Origin: Siderastrea radians
Taxonomy: Eukaryota > Cnidaria > Anthozoa > Scleractinia > Rhizangiidae
Direction: 5' to 3'
Assembly (NCBI GenBank): GCA_964017195.1
Contig: OZ024896.1
Location: 5,077,487 to 5,141,486 of the forward strand
Length of the DNA stretch: 64,000 bases
The notes under the pieces: generated by a model
The model's input: only the letters and a program-made list of their open reading frames with translations
Databases searched by the model: none
What the model was told of the DNA's origin: nothing
In this document: in pieces, positions 47,026 to 57,938 of the stretch
Position numbering within the stretch: the stretch's first letter is position 1
Layout: each line of letters starts with the position of its first letter
Program-made: the position numbers and the translations under genes

Positions 47026-48334
47026 TCCCTTTTGTTATTATTACCTGTATTTTAATTTTTAAGTTTTACATTCCTATAAGTATTGTTTAAATCATAGGAA
47101 GTATTGTATTTTATGTTATTTTTTGTCATGCGTTTTATACATGAGCCTCTGGCTCGGATATACGGGGCAACCCTATCCCACGCATTGACATTAATAAGTG
47201 GATTGATTGATTGTGGCAATGGACGTTTGATGGTGCGGCAATGAAACGTTTGCCGGCGTGACAATCAACAGCTTGCTTGTGTGAATCTATATGTGTTTAT
47301 ATTTGTTTACATTACAAATTACAAATTTGCGGTTCACCTGCAAATTAGCTTGGGCTGTTCGAGGCGGGTGAAAACTATAATTACAAAAATAACAAAGAAC
47401 AAAAGTAACAAAAACTATAACTATTATGTGTAACAAGCCTACCTAACACTCCGTTGAGGAAGAAGAGAAAGAAACTAATCTGTGTGCCAATGAAGTATGC
47501 CTATGTGGCAATACACAATGTGCCCTTGTGGCATTGGACAGTTAGCGTTTGTGGCAGTGAACAGTTTCAATAATTACTTGTGTAGCAGTGATACGTTTCC
47601 TTGTAAAACGATAGGTAGTGTGCCTGGGTGTTAATGGATAGTTTGTCTGTGTGACAGTGAACAGGTTGGTAGTCTGCCTGTGTACCAAATTCGTGGAAAT
47701 TCAGTATGAAGTGTTATCTTATTGTTTCATAGTATAGAGTAAGTGTTTGATGGCTGCCACACCCGTTCACCTAATTCAAGCTGGGTTCAAAATCTTACAC
47801 AAACAAACTTTCTCTCTTCGTCCAGGGCTCGAGACTAACTTTTCAACTTAGTAGCCAAGTGGCTCGTGAGAGGTTTGATTTCACTAGCCAAAATAAATTT
47901 TCACTAGCCAGACTTTCTTGCATAATCTCATACTGTGTTAAATATGTCTAATTTTTAGCCGAGTTAAGTTCTGTAAACATGCCTCTCTGTAATTATCTCA
48001 AGAGTAAAGAACTTGGAGTGAGGTGCGGGATTGCGGAAAATTAATTCAGAGTTTAAAAGAACGAGGCATATAACAAATGTGCTGTTTTGTTATTCTTTTG
48101 TTATTCAATGAGATGCAAATGAATGTGTGGCGTTTTTCTGCAATCCCGCACCTTAGAGAGAACTTGAATGTTGACTATTCTTCCCAACGGTTAAAGATCC
48201 TCACATGCGGAATACAAAGTGCTATGTGCCTTCAGGGCAAATTCCCAGGCACGATGTAGTTCACGCCTCTCTTTTCCGCCAGTTTCGGTCAAGTCATGAC
48301 GAATAACTCGAACAGTTAACCTTATACAGATGAC

Positions 48335-49385
48335 CATGTCATCGTACGGAGAAACGTTGGGAAGACAAGACTGACATTGTACGAACGATGTAAGTTATGG
48401 AGAAACGACAAAAAGACAAGACTGATACAGCACTCAACTCACGCAGGGAAAAACGTCTACGAGAAGACTAGTAAATTATAAGCGTATTTAAGTGCGGAGG
48501 AACATTGAGCAGAACATTGAGCAGAAGTTCGAACTTACTAAGGTACGGAGAAACGTACCAAACACTTTGGTACGTTTGCAAAGTGCAAACGTTTGCTTAG
48601 CAATGGTACGTTTGCAAAGTACATTTGCAATCAAACACGTTGGTTGCAAATGCACTACAGTGGGGAGAAACGCTGCCAACGTACAAAGATAGAGACTAAT
48701 AAAATACGCAACTACTAACCTACGGAAAAACGTTATTAGACAAAACTAATTCCGTTAGAACGTGTGTGACGTATGGAAGAACGCCGAACGGACAAACTGA
48801 ATTATTACAGTGGGACAATAAATTACGGAGAAACGTAAATGAGACAACTAAAATCGCACTAACGTACATGTACGGATAAACGTTGAGAAGACAAGACTAG
48901 TACCGTATGAAAATACCAACGTACAGACAAGCGCTAAGCAGTGTCGACTTATCGCACGAATATCGGTACAAACACACTGAAAACCTTAGGAAGAACAGAA
49001 CAACGTCGTGCGAACGTGCTAACGTACAAAGTAACGTTGAGAAGGCTAGACTAATAAATCGACGAACCTACTTACGTACGGAGAAACGTTGTGAAGACGT
49101 CCAACGTAGAGAGAAACGCTGGGAAGAGAAACTATTGTACGAACGTAGTAATTAATGGAAAAAAAGTCGATAACAGAAGACTAAAGAATTGTGTGAAACT
49201 ACTAACGTGTAGACAAATATCATGTGAACGCACTGATGGTACTTTCAAGGAAACGCATGGTGAAACGTTCTGAAGACGGCTAATTTCATTCGAACGTAGA
49301 AATGACGGAGAAACGTTGCCATTGCCATTTCAGACATGAGTTAGTACGGAAAAATATTGATAGGACAAAACACGTGTCATACCAA
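48335..49385. repeat. Degenerate satellite of roughly 50-bp units
   Basis: Units are built round the core TACGGAGAAACGTTGxGAAGACAAGACTAAT, with a variable second half often containing GAACGTxCTAACG. The core recurs at intervals near 50 bp over about 1 kb and about 20 times, with indels. Open frames crossing it (rich in RNVERN, RKNRT) are repeat artefacts. Confidence 0.8.
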
Positions 49386-49417
49386 CATTATGATATCCTT
49401 CTATGGCATAAGTTTTA

Positions 49418-50043
49418 GGTCGTGTTCTATTGGGATCAACCGTTTTTGGTTGGTTAAGTTGGTTGGGTTTTTTCGTGTTCTATGGGCAAAAAACCGTTTT
49501 CCGTTGGTTTGGTAGAGGAACTTTTCCAACCAGCTCTGAGCTCGGTTGAAACGGTTGAAAACGATGGGTAGCATCCGCTGACATGTAGCAAGCATCGGTT
49601 CACGCATTCCGTCCTTATAATTTGCACGCAATCACGCGTAAACTGTCAGCCAAAAACGTATTTCTTCTCATTCGAAAGTTTTTTTTAACTTGCTGTCTGA
49701 AAAATAATAGGGACGACATTCTCAAAATAGCCCGTAATTCGAGTGGCAGGTGTCCTCTCCATTTCCAGTAACAATGTTGCCATATATTCCAATTCATCAT
49801 CCGATTCACAATGTGGTGTAACCACTTCTTCTAACAGTTCTTGAAGGACAACCAATGCTACGAGTTGCGCTTCCGCCATCTTGCAAACCTTGGCAGAAAA
49901 AGTTGAGGAAGTCGGCAAATGACTATGCCCACTCACAACCGCGTGTCAACCAAGAACGTTGAAAAAGTGTTTTATTGGAAACCTCAACCGTTTCAACCAA
50001 AACCGATTTTGGTTGAAACGGTTGATCCCAATAGAACACAACC
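49418..50043. mobile_element. PIF/Harbinger-type element, deletion derivative
   Basis: The ends are GGTCGTGTTCTATTGGGATC and, on the other strand, GGTTGTGTTCTATTGGGATC. They are flanked by the 3-bp direct repeat TTA (49,415-49,417 and 50,044-50,046), the TWA target typical of PIF/Harbinger. It encodes a broken N-terminal transposase region on the minus strand (49,615-49,879). It is nested inside the 47,823-50,234 element. Confidence 0.85.
49615..49879 (-). pseudogene. PIF/Harbinger transposase N-terminal fragment, frameshifted
   Basis: Starting at an ATG near 49,879 the frame reads MAEAQLVALVVLQELLEE and later RITGYFENVVPIIFQ, then hits a stop just after a poly-A tract. One frame over it continues NFRMRRNTFLADSLRVI. 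The pair RIxxYFExVVP followed by FRMxRxTF matches the segment that precedes the DDE nuclease in Harbinger (HARBI1-like) transposases. The catalytic DDE part is absent, so the copy cannot be active. Confidence 0.65.
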
Positions 50044-50436
50044 TTAGTTTCTGCCCACTCATTTTGCTTTGGGATCCGATCATCAGAAGCAATATTTAGT
50101 TTGGTTGCCGTCCGGTGCTTTAGTGCTTTGGAATTTTCACTGGCCAAAATGGCTAGTGAAAGCGGAAACGTACTAGCCAAAATGGAATTTCTACTAGTCT
50201 GTGACTAGTTGGCTACCGTTAGTCTCGAGCCCTGTCGTCCTTGTCGTGGTGTTGTTTCCCAGATATTCCTGATCATGAATGAATCTTAAACTGTCCGTTT
50301 TCAGCGACAACGTATTCCTTTTACAGTGTAACGTTGTGGCAGGGGCCCCAAATATTAATGTCCTTAACGCTGCCATAAAATAAGCCTTCAGAGCTTTGGG
50401 AAAGAAACAAAAACAACAGTTCACTACACCACTCAG

Positions 50437-50616
50437 GTTCATATGTTATTTCACCAACTAATTTTTCTCCGAGAGATGGAACAAGTTTCCTAGGGAGTCA
50501 AAAAGTCTATTTGAATTTTTAGTTGGTTGTTGAAATTCAAGATTGCTCAGACAATAGAGCTACTGAAAGCTCAAATTCAACCAATAATAGCAAAATATCG
50601 ATTTTGTTTTGTTTAG
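50437..50616 (+). promoter_or_regulatory. Putative 5' leader intron of the double-GTPase gene
   Basis: The donor CACTCAG|GT and the acceptor TTGTTTAG|AGAAAAAG are the counterparts of the sites at 12,826 and 13,022. With this intron the first exon is non-coding and translation starts at ATG 50688. The open frame reaching back to 50,523 has no ATG there (it begins TTG), which supports the shorter protein. Confidence 0.6.
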
Positions 50617-50687
50617 AGAAAAAGAAATCCGTCGTCCGCTCTCTACCACCCGAGCCCAGTCTGCCTGCACATTGGACAGAATCCCAA

Positions 50688-53570
50688 ATGTCAAGAGAAA
50701 GTATAACTTCATTCGCTCAGCATCTAGGACAAGGTGTAATTTCATTCGCTCAGCATGTAGGACAAGGTGTAGTGTCACTAGCTAACCACCTATGGCATCT
50801 CGTACCTGCTTGGCCCTGGTCTCATCCACGTCGACTGGCAGAGATTACGAGAGAAGAGGAACTGAAGATCTCAGATAACAAGGATGGAACACCTTCTATC
50901 TACAAACTTCGAATGAAAGAGGAAATGACACTTCCAGGAAAGATGATCACCAAGTACTCTTTTGGTGAACCGGGAGACTTTGAAGAAAAAGTTCTCCTCT
51001 TGGTTGGTGCGACTGGGACTGGGAAGAGCAGTCTGATCAATGCTATGGTGAACTACATCATGGGAGTGAAATGGGAAGATGATTTTCGATTCAAATTAGT
51101 CATAGACGAACATCAGAAGCATCACATCACTGCTCACACGTTTTATCCAGTGGACGATTCCGCTTTGCCCTATAAGTTCACTATTATCGACACTCCTGGT
51201 TTTAGTGATACTGAAGGACTGAAGAGAGACGAAGAAATTGTCAAACAAATTGAAGAATTATTTTCAATCCCACCCCCAAATAGTATCGATCGCTTAGACG
51301 GCATTGGTTTTGTTATTCAGTCTTCGCTCTCACGTCTTTCCCCAACGCAGGAATGCACCTTTGCGTACATCCTGTCCAGGTTTGGAGAGGACCTTTCCAA
51401 AAACATCTTTATGATGTTAACTTTTGCAGATGGCCAGAACCCTCCGGTGCTGCAAGCTTTAGAGGATGCAGAAATCACAATTAGCAGCAAGCACTTCAAA
51501 TTTAACAACTCAGCCCTGTTTGCAAACAGCAAAGAAAGTAAACAAATCTTCGATGCAGTATTCTGGAAGATGAGTTTTCAATCCTTTGAAGCTTTTTTTG
51601 CTGACTTTGCTGATGTTGAGAGCGTTCACCTTGACCTAACTAAGGAAGTGTTTAAAGAACGCGACCACCTTCAAACTTTACTTCAAGGATTGAATCAGCA
51701 AGTCGACAAAGATCTTGACAAGATCGAAGAGATCCGAAAAGAGGAGGAGGTGTACGTCAACAAGGTTCAAGATTGCCTCGATCGTTTGGATCGGATTGCT
51801 CTCAAACGCGACCCATTGTTAAATGTGGAAAAATTGGAATTGCTCATTGATGCAGAAAAGAAAATGGCCAGACGTGGATGGGAACAGCGCATACAGTACT
51901 TTGAAGATGCCAAGCATCAGGCAGAAATGTTGTCTAACAAAAAACGTCGTCTTGCCGACATTGCTAAAAGAGAGGAACTGAAGATTCAAGGCAACAAGGA
52001 TGGAACTCCTTCTGTCTACAAACTTCCAACGAAAGAGGAACTAACGCATCCGAAAAAGTTGATCGCCAAGCAATCTATTGGTAATCCTGGAAAGTTCCAG
52101 GAAAGAGTACTCCTGGTGGTTGGTGCGACTGGGGCTGGGAAGAGTACTCTAATCAATGCCATGGTGAACTACATCATGGGAGTGAAATGGGAAGACGACT
52201 TTCGATTCAAGATAGCCATAGACAACCCAAACGTTTCCTCATCCAAAAGTCAAACTAAGTGCATCACTGCCTACACGTTCTACCCCATGGACGGTTCACC
52301 TTTAACCTATAAATTCACTATCATCGATACTCCCGGTTTTGGCGACACTGAAGGTCTCAAAAGAGACAAGCTGATTACTCAACAAATAAAAGAATTCTTT
52401 TCAATTCCTCCACCTCAGGGTATCGATCACCTAGATGGCATTGGTTTTGTTACCCAGTCTGCGCTGGCACGTCTAACACCAACGCAAGAGTACATCTTTG
52501 CGTCCATCCTGTCCATATTTGGAAAAGATCTTTCCAAGAACATCTTTGTGATGGTAACCTTTGCAGATGGCCAGACCCCTCCCGTGCTACAAGCCATAGA
52601 GGATGCTAAAATCACAAATAGTGGCAAGCACTTCAAATTTAACAACTCTGCCCTGTTTGCAAGCAACAAGGAAAATGGAGAAAGCTTCGATACAATGTTC
52701 TGGCAGATGGGTGTCCAATCCATCGCAGCTTTTTTTGCCGATTTCGAAGAAGCTGAGAGCGTCCGCCTTGACCTAACTAAGGAAGTGTTGAAAGAACGTG
52801 AACAACTGGAAACTTTACTTGAAGGCTTAAACCCGCAAATTACTATGGGTCTGGACAAGATAGAAGAAATGCGAAAAGAGGAAATCGTGATGCAGCAACG
52901 CGAAAAGGAAATCGAAACAAACAAGGACTTCACGTACGAAGTCGAATTTAACAAGCCACGTCAGGTCGATATAAGTGGAGAAGGAAGATACACGACGACA
53001 TGTCTTAAATGCAACTTCACGTGTCACAACGATTGTTCGTTTGCCGATGACAACGATAAGTACAATTGTTGTGCTATGAATAACAGTGGAGACTGCACAG
53101 TATGTTCTGGTCATTGCTACTGGAATGAACACAAGAATCTTCCCTTCGTGTGGGTTTATGAAACGGTTAAGGAGACAAGAACCTCAGAGGACCTGAAAAG
53201 AAAGTATGACATTGCTAAAAAGGGCAAGGTGAGGGTGAAGGACATGCTTAAAAAGCTCGAAGACGATCTTCAAGATGTGCACAACAAGGTCCTGACTATG
53301 ATACACAAAGCTCAGCAATGCCTTCATCGTCTGGATGAAATTGCTCTCAAGCCCAACCCACTTTCAAGCGTGGACCACTTGGAGCTGCTCATTCAATCAG
53401 AGAAACAAACGGCAAATCCTGGATGGAGCCAGCGCATACAGTACTATGAAGAGGCTAAGCGTCACGCACAGATGATCTCCAAAGTCAAGGATGTAAAACC
53501 GACAGAGCAAGAAATTGACGAAAAGACAACAAGTGGACAAAAATGGTACTCTCGATTTAAGTTCTGGTAA
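50688..53570 (+). CDS. Double P-loop GTPase with N-terminal 11-residue repeats and one Cys/His module
   Basis: The product is 960 residues from ATG 50688 (MSRESITSF). Residues about 5-35 hold three 11-residue repeats related to the 13-kb orphan. G-unit 1 has Walker A GATGTGKS at 107-114 and DTPGFSDTEG. G-unit 2 has Walker A GATGAGKS at 479-486 and DTPGFGDTEG. Each unit begins with an RRLAxI block and ends with a helical DEIALK / ELLIxxEK / GWxQRIQY tail, so the gene arose by internal duplication. In unit 1 the tail follows directly after the KIEEIRKEEE helix: the Cys/His module and about 80 more residues are missing. Unit 2 keeps the module from Cys772. The fold is AIG1/septin-like in motif order, but the exact family is not one I can name. 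Two G domains in cis suggest internal dimerisation (inference). Confidence 0.92.
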   Translation: MSRESITSFAQHLGQGVISFAQHVGQGVVSLANHLWHLVPAWPWSHPRRLAEITREEELKISDNKDGTPSIYKLRMKEEMTLPGKMITKYSFGEPGDFEEKVLLLVGATGTGKSSLINAMVNYIMGVKWEDDFRFKLVIDEHQKHHITAHTFYPVDDSALPYKFTIIDTPGFSDTEGLKRDEEIVKQIEELFSIPPPNSIDRLDGIGFVIQSSLSRLSPTQECTFAYILSRFGEDLSKNIFMMLTFADGQNPPVLQALEDAEITISSKHFKFNNSALFANSKESKQIFDAVFWKMSFQSFEAFFADFADVESVHLDLTKEVFKERDHLQTLLQGLNQQVDKDLDKIEEIRKEEEVYVNKVQDCLDRLDRIALKRDPLLNVEKLELLIDAEKKMARRGWEQRIQYFEDAKHQAEMLSNKKRRLADIAKREELKIQGNKDGTPSVYKLPTKEELTHPKKLIAKQSIGNPGKFQERVLLVVGATGAGKSTLINAMVNYIMGVKWEDDFRFKIAIDNPNVSSSKSQTKCITAYTFYPMDGSPLTYKFTIIDTPGFGDTEGLKRDKLITQQIKEFFSIPPPQGIDHLDGIGFVTQSALARLTPTQEYIFASILSIFGKDLSKNIFVMVTFADGQTPPVLQAIEDAKITNSGKHFKFNNSALFASNKENGESFDTMFWQMGVQSIAAFFADFEEAESVRLDLTKEVLKEREQLETLLEGLNPQITMGLDKIEEMRKEEIVMQQREKEIETNKDFTYEVEFNKPRQVDISGEGRYTTTCLKCNFTCHNDCSFADDNDKYNCCAMNNSGDCTVCSGHCYWNEHKNLPFVWVYETVKETRTSEDLKRKYDIAKKGKVRVKDMLKKLEDDLQDVHNKVLTMIHKAQQCLHRLDEIALKPNPLSSVDHLELLIQSEKQTANPGWSQRIQYYEEAKRHAQMISKVKDVKPTEQEIDEKTTSGQKWYSRFKFW

Positions 53571-53573
53571 GAA

Positions 53574-53579
53574 ATAAAC
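53574..53579 (+). terminator. Candidate poly(A) signal (AATAAA) of the double-GTPase gene
   Basis: A canonical AATAAA begins within a few bases of the TAA stop, which would give a very short 3' UTR if used. Confidence 0.5.
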
Positions 53580-54083
53580 TAAATTTGTCAGCACAAGCAA
53601 TTTTATCTCAGGAAAATTGAAAATCTGGAGTTAGCAGTTATAAAGTACTTTGATCCTTGGTCAAAAGAAAAAAACTGCTCTTTAACTTAGTCAGTAGTAT
53701 TGAATTGAAGCCAAACACAATTTTGTTATGCTATAAAGTGTTTGTTCATTGACCGCACTACCACTAATTAGCTAAAACATCACTTAAAAATGTAAACAAA
53801 ATATCGTCAAGACATTCATTTTATTTTTAAAGCTTTAAACCTTTCACAATGATCTGTGCATGGTTATTTTAAAGAAAAACTATGTTTTTTCTTTTACTGC
53901 TGATATTGCTTCGATTACCTCGTTAACGTGAATAAATAGCATAGTTAAACGGATCTATCAGTATCTAGTCGTTATAAAAGTGATATTTTAAATCGAACAA
54001 TATCATAAATGTTGTTGACGTTGGGTGGAGCAGTATCAGTCCGTCATTCGTATCCTTAGTCAGGCCTAGTTGGTTTAACTAAT
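53580..54083. other. Downstream flank, no supported gene
   Basis: AT-rich sequence with no recognisable gene or RNA. The pogo-like element begins at its end. Confidence 0.4.
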
Positions 54084-54085
54084 TA

Positions 54086-54822
54086 CAGTGGAACCCGATA
54101 TAAAGAAGTGCCGAGGGACTGTCACAACGAGTTCGTTATAACGGGGTTTTTGTTATATCGGGGTTCGTTATATCGGGGTTACACTGTAATCGTTATTTGA
54201 TGACAGAAAAGTAGTTCGTTGCCAGGTGGCGTTTTCTTTTAATCTTCTTTTATCAGGTCTGGAAGGGTATCCTCGGGATCCGGGATTTGACCAAAATACG
54301 GTGCGGGATTCGGGAAAACGCAACTATCTTGACGGGATTTGGGTTTGACTGCAACCAGCAGGGAAGCGGGATTTGCCAAAATTTGGGCACGGGATGCGGG
54401 ATTTTGTTGCCTGCCTGTCTGAAATTCGGGAAGTCGTCACGACCCAAATAAACGTTATAGCGGCAAAGGCGAATCAACCAGGCGAGCGCAAAATATCAAT
54501 CGAAAGGGCCAATCTACATCTTAAATTTATAAGCTTTTGCAGAAATTAGTCTTTTTTTAATGTATTTTTGGTAAAGAAAAAATGGGATTCGGGATAGCGA
54601 TGAAAAAAGTGCGGGATGCGGGATTCTCGTGAAAAAGCAGCGGGAATGCGGGATCAGGACCCCCCTTCCAGACCCTGTTTTATTATAACGAACCCCGATA
54701 TAACGACCGATATTCTTCAGCCCAGTAATAGTGAAGTACGTGGAAATGAAGCCTAGTATAACCACCCCCTTTCGAACACATTTTGACAGTCCCTTGCATT
54801 TCGTTATATCGGGGTTCCACTG
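54086..54822. mobile_element. Pogo/Tigger-like MITE (CAGTGGAACC ends, TA target)
   Basis: The left end CAGTGGAACCCGATATAA and the right end TTATATCGGGGTTCCACTG are inverted repeats flanked by TA on both sides. CAGTGGAACCyCGATATAACG is the familiar end of pogo/Tigger-type Tc1-mariner elements. Internal GTTATATCGGGGTTCGTTATA repeats belong to it. No transposase remains. It is interrupted by the element at 54,254-54,677. Confidence 0.8.
54254..54677. mobile_element. Nested 424-bp TIR element in the pogo-like MITE
   Basis: CAGGTCTGGAAGGG at the left is complementary to CCCTTCCAGACCCTG at the right (one base differs in length). It is flanked by the 6-bp direct repeat TTTTAT (54,248-54,253 and 54,678-54,683). 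The interior has many GCGGGATxCGGGATT motifs in both orientations. The superfamily is uncertain. Confidence 0.8.
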
Positions 54823-55860
54823 TATTCTAAACAAGATTTTTCATCCTTCGCATTTCTATTTGAAGTAATTGTAGAGACATAGTCAACTGCAGTCAACTGT
54901 AGAGGAATAGCAGGATAATAACCTTGCGGTCCAACAAACATTTTTAGACGAAAGTGGCCCTCATTGTTTGTCGGATTCGCACTTTAACCCCCGGACATAC
55001 AAGGAGGGGGGGGGGCTATCTTTAATTTGCATATACCGTTTTCAGTAACTGTACGCATATCCCTTAGACACAGTTTGACGTGAAGCTTCGTAAGAATCGG
55101 TTGCTATGGTAACGAGATATGACATCATAAGTTGCAGGTGGTCAAGCCATATTTGAAGGAAAATTCGTGTTTTTTCTGCTTTGTTATGTAAAAAAAGCTC
55201 AAAATGAGTGTTTTTAAATTAGTATCAAAAATAGTAATTAGTAATTTAGTATCAAAAATGTAGTATCAAAAATGTTCATTTCCGCCCTTTTTTGATGATT
55301 ACTAATTTGGGATGAAATTCAAGATGGTGGGCATTGTGGATGACGTCACAGGCCCCCAGCAGCGCTGCAACCCAAAATATATACCTCTACTTTTAAAATC
55401 TTTTTGAAATATTGTAACTCAGCAAGAACCCAAATAAGAGGTTCCATCAACCCCCCTTGCCACGGTGCGATGACTACGTCCGTGGATTAAGTAGCTAACG
55501 TGGGGATGTAATTAACTAAACGGGTATGGTGGATAATACCGTGTTACCTCAATAAATGTCGTAATAATAGGGTTATATAATGGTGAGATTACTGCTCCAT
55601 AATTAAGTTTTACCTTAGTATGTTGAAACTAAAGCGGAGAACGAGTGGCAGATGATATCATTCTGCCAGCCTGCAGCTCTGCAAAGTTCAGTAGTTTATC
55701 TAAGGTCTACAAGGAGTAGTTAAATACACAAGCATAGTTAACTGAAAACCTTGCAGGCAATGACAGTGATACCTCCATGGTTAATATAGCTTGTAGTTTT
55801 GATTAGTTACTTAGGATACCATCCTATGAAAATTTTTCCACCTTGTAAGTAACTGCAGGA
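54823..55860. other. Intergenic stretch, no supported gene
   Basis: Contains a G-run of about ten near 55,004-55,013 and a short local duplication of TAGTATCAAAAATG near 55,220-55,275. I see no gene. Confidence 0.4.
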
Positions 55861-55865
55861 GCACA

Positions 55866-57080
55866 GTGAAAATTGGGGGAGAGCATAGTGACACTGTGCT
55901 CTCCCCATGTGGTGAGCACAGTAGATCAGGTGGAGCTACGCGCTTTGATCATACGGTATGCGGCAGACGAGTAACGAGGGCACGTCAGACGAAGTCTGGG
56001 GCTTTCAGATTTATCGCTGATGTGGCTGCCAAGTGGGTTTACAGCAACAAAAATATCCAAACTGAAATAAAAGGTGCTGGCATCTGGAGACGTAATGCGG
56101 CCAGGGAAAGATCGACTGCAGTCGTGCCTGCGGTGCACATGAAGTTTGTCACGAAGACAGTGATGTCAGGACTGCTCTGTTTAGACAGACAAATGATCAA
56201 GGAACGCTCATCCTAGTTGCTGAGGTTGGACTTCCAAAAAGACGTCAACGTTATATTTGCTTCTTCATTATAAGTAACTTGTGCTAAGAACTTTGTAAAC
56301 ACAACAGCATACACTGTTTCTGGCTGCTAGCGTACCAAGCGTTTGTAGTAAAGAGAAGGTCACGCTCTACCAGGCTTTCTTCTCTCTCATTAAAAAAAAC
56401 ACTAGGAAGCAAAACAGAAAACTGGACGAAACTAGAAGAAATTGGAACAGTTAACTGGTTTTCATGACCTTCTGTAGCAAAGAAAGAAATTGAACACATT
56501 CAAAATTCGCTAATCAAGAGAGGTTGAATCCTTTCTTGGCTCAAATTAAAGGGAAACATAAACTTGATCATCACAATCGTTGTTCAGGTTGCCGACGGCG
56601 AATTGAAATTGCGAGAGTATTTTCTTTGAAACCGTTGAAGAGCAGAGAAACATGAATGACCTGAAAAGATATGACCTGGGCCCAGTTGTTCAAAAGTTGG
56701 ATAGCGCTATCCACTGGATAAATCACTATCCAGTGGATAAGTGATAGGGAAACTAATTGGATTATCCACTGGATAGTGATTTATCCCGTGGACAGCGCTA
56801 TCCACCTTTTGAACAACTGGGGCCTGGCCTATGTACTTCCGGAGAAATTGTGTCATGAGCGTGAAAGAAATAGCTGTAGTATGGTGTCTGCCAGTTGCAC
56901 TATTGTCAGTACTACAACGAAATGCTGTCAATAATTTTTGTTAATTCATTGAGTTTTGAAACCTTGCAATGAAGAGCTTTACAAACCTCTGGCTTTTACA
57001 CCTCTACGCCATATGTTTTTGTACCCTAACGAGTTATGACATCAAGTTAGCTTAGACCGCATTCAGACTTGGTGACCTTT
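55866..57080. repeat. Flank segment homologous to 8.94-11.06 kb
   Basis: See 8,940-9,260 for the shared blocks; 56,930-57,080 matches 10,910-11,060 (TTTTGAAACCTTG, AAGCTTTA/GAGCTTTA, TCTGGCTTT, AAGTTAGCxTAGACC). A 116-codon open frame (55,866-56,216) starts with GTG, has no recognised domain and is not preserved in the other copy. It is best treated as non-coding. Confidence 0.6.
56679..56824. mobile_element. Palindromic MITE (GGCCCAGTTGTTCAAAA ends)
   Basis: GGCCCAGTTGTTCAAAA at the left is matched by TTTTGAACAACTGGGGCC at the right. Inside, GGATAGCGCTATCCA, ATCACTATCCAGTGGATAA and their complements make most of the 146 bp self-complementary. Confidence 0.85.
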
Positions 57081-57578
57081 CAACATTTTGTTTACCATTT
57101 CCTGTCTCGATGTAATTTCAGTGTTGGGAGTCAACTTTGAAAAAAAAAACCATTTCTTATATCACCATTGCCAAAATGTAAAAAGAACCATGTCTTAATT
57201 CGACTGATATTTTGAGTGTAGTTGTTAAAATCATGTAAATGTAAAAGTTAGATGACAAAGTTTATATTAATAAACTTTTGGTGTGAGATTTCTGGCCTGT
57301 TTGGCTTTTTTTTTTCTAAAATTTAGTTACGTTGGTTCGACTGTGTTCCGTGATAACAAGAAGTGGTAGTCTCTGGATGATCTCTTTCCAGGAATTAATA
57401 CAAAAAATTGTATCCGCTGGCAAACGATGTGAAAGGTATACTTTGTATTCCATTGACTCCATAAAACCCATAATCGGTATTTGTATCAACCATTCTGGGT
57501 ATTAGCATTTCTGAAAATGGTACCCACGTGCAGTGTAGGTGAGCCAGTGATTGTAAATCACATTTGTCACTTATACCT

Positions 57579-57938
57579 AGGGCCTGTTTCTCAAAATTGC
57601 CGAATACATTTTGGGCGAGAAAAACTACTCGTATGTGTTAATTATAGTTTATCTGGGCTTGGGATCGTTTCATAAGCCTCACGAGTCATTTCAGACCCAA
57701 ACATCTATTGATTTGCCATATTCATTTTAGGACTGAAAGTCCATCGATTAGCAGTTTCGGTCCTGAAATGTCTTCGGGACTTTTGAGAAACGCATTTCTT
57801 GCGTGTGATTCTTTAATTTTCCTGAAGACATTTCCATACCGAAACTGCTGATCGATAGATTTTCGGGGTGAATTGTCTTCGGAAAGTCAATAGATTCTCG
57901 GGCTCGAAAACATTTCGGCAGGCTTGAGAAACAGACCT
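57579..57938. mobile_element. Palindromic MITE (GGCCTGTTTCTCAA ends)
   Basis: The left end AGGGCCTGTTTCTCAA pairs with the right end TTGAGAAACAGACCT, and the inner blocks CGATTAGCAGTTTCGG and CCGAAACTGCTGATCG pair as well. The element is about 360 bp and has no coding frame. Confidence 0.8.

Larger units (their letters stand above)
47823..50234. mobile_element. Candidate 2.4-kb TIR transposon (ends CAGGGCTCGAGACTAAC)
   Basis: CAGGGCTCGAGACTAAC at the left end is the exact reverse complement of the right end (50,218-50,234). Subterminal regions on both sides carry several TTTTCACTAGCCA-type motifs. CAGGG-type ends suggest a hAT-like element, but no clean 8-bp target duplication is visible (TCGTCC-like sequence flanks both sides, offset). 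It holds no intact transposase. It contains the 50-bp satellite (48,335-49,385) and a nested PIF/Harbinger derivative (49,418-50,043). Confidence 0.7.

Noticed and set aside
48335..49385. CRISPR array
   Set aside because: Units are degenerate throughout and there are no constant repeats with unique spacers; the context is animal nuclear DNA.
50523..50687. Upstream extension of the double-GTPase protein to 50,523
   Set aside because: It has no ATG (TTG start), and the stretch contains the conserved leader-intron acceptor at 50,616.
55866..56216. 116-codon plus-strand frame
   Set aside because: It has a GTG start, no domain, and the homologous segment at 9 kb is not open.
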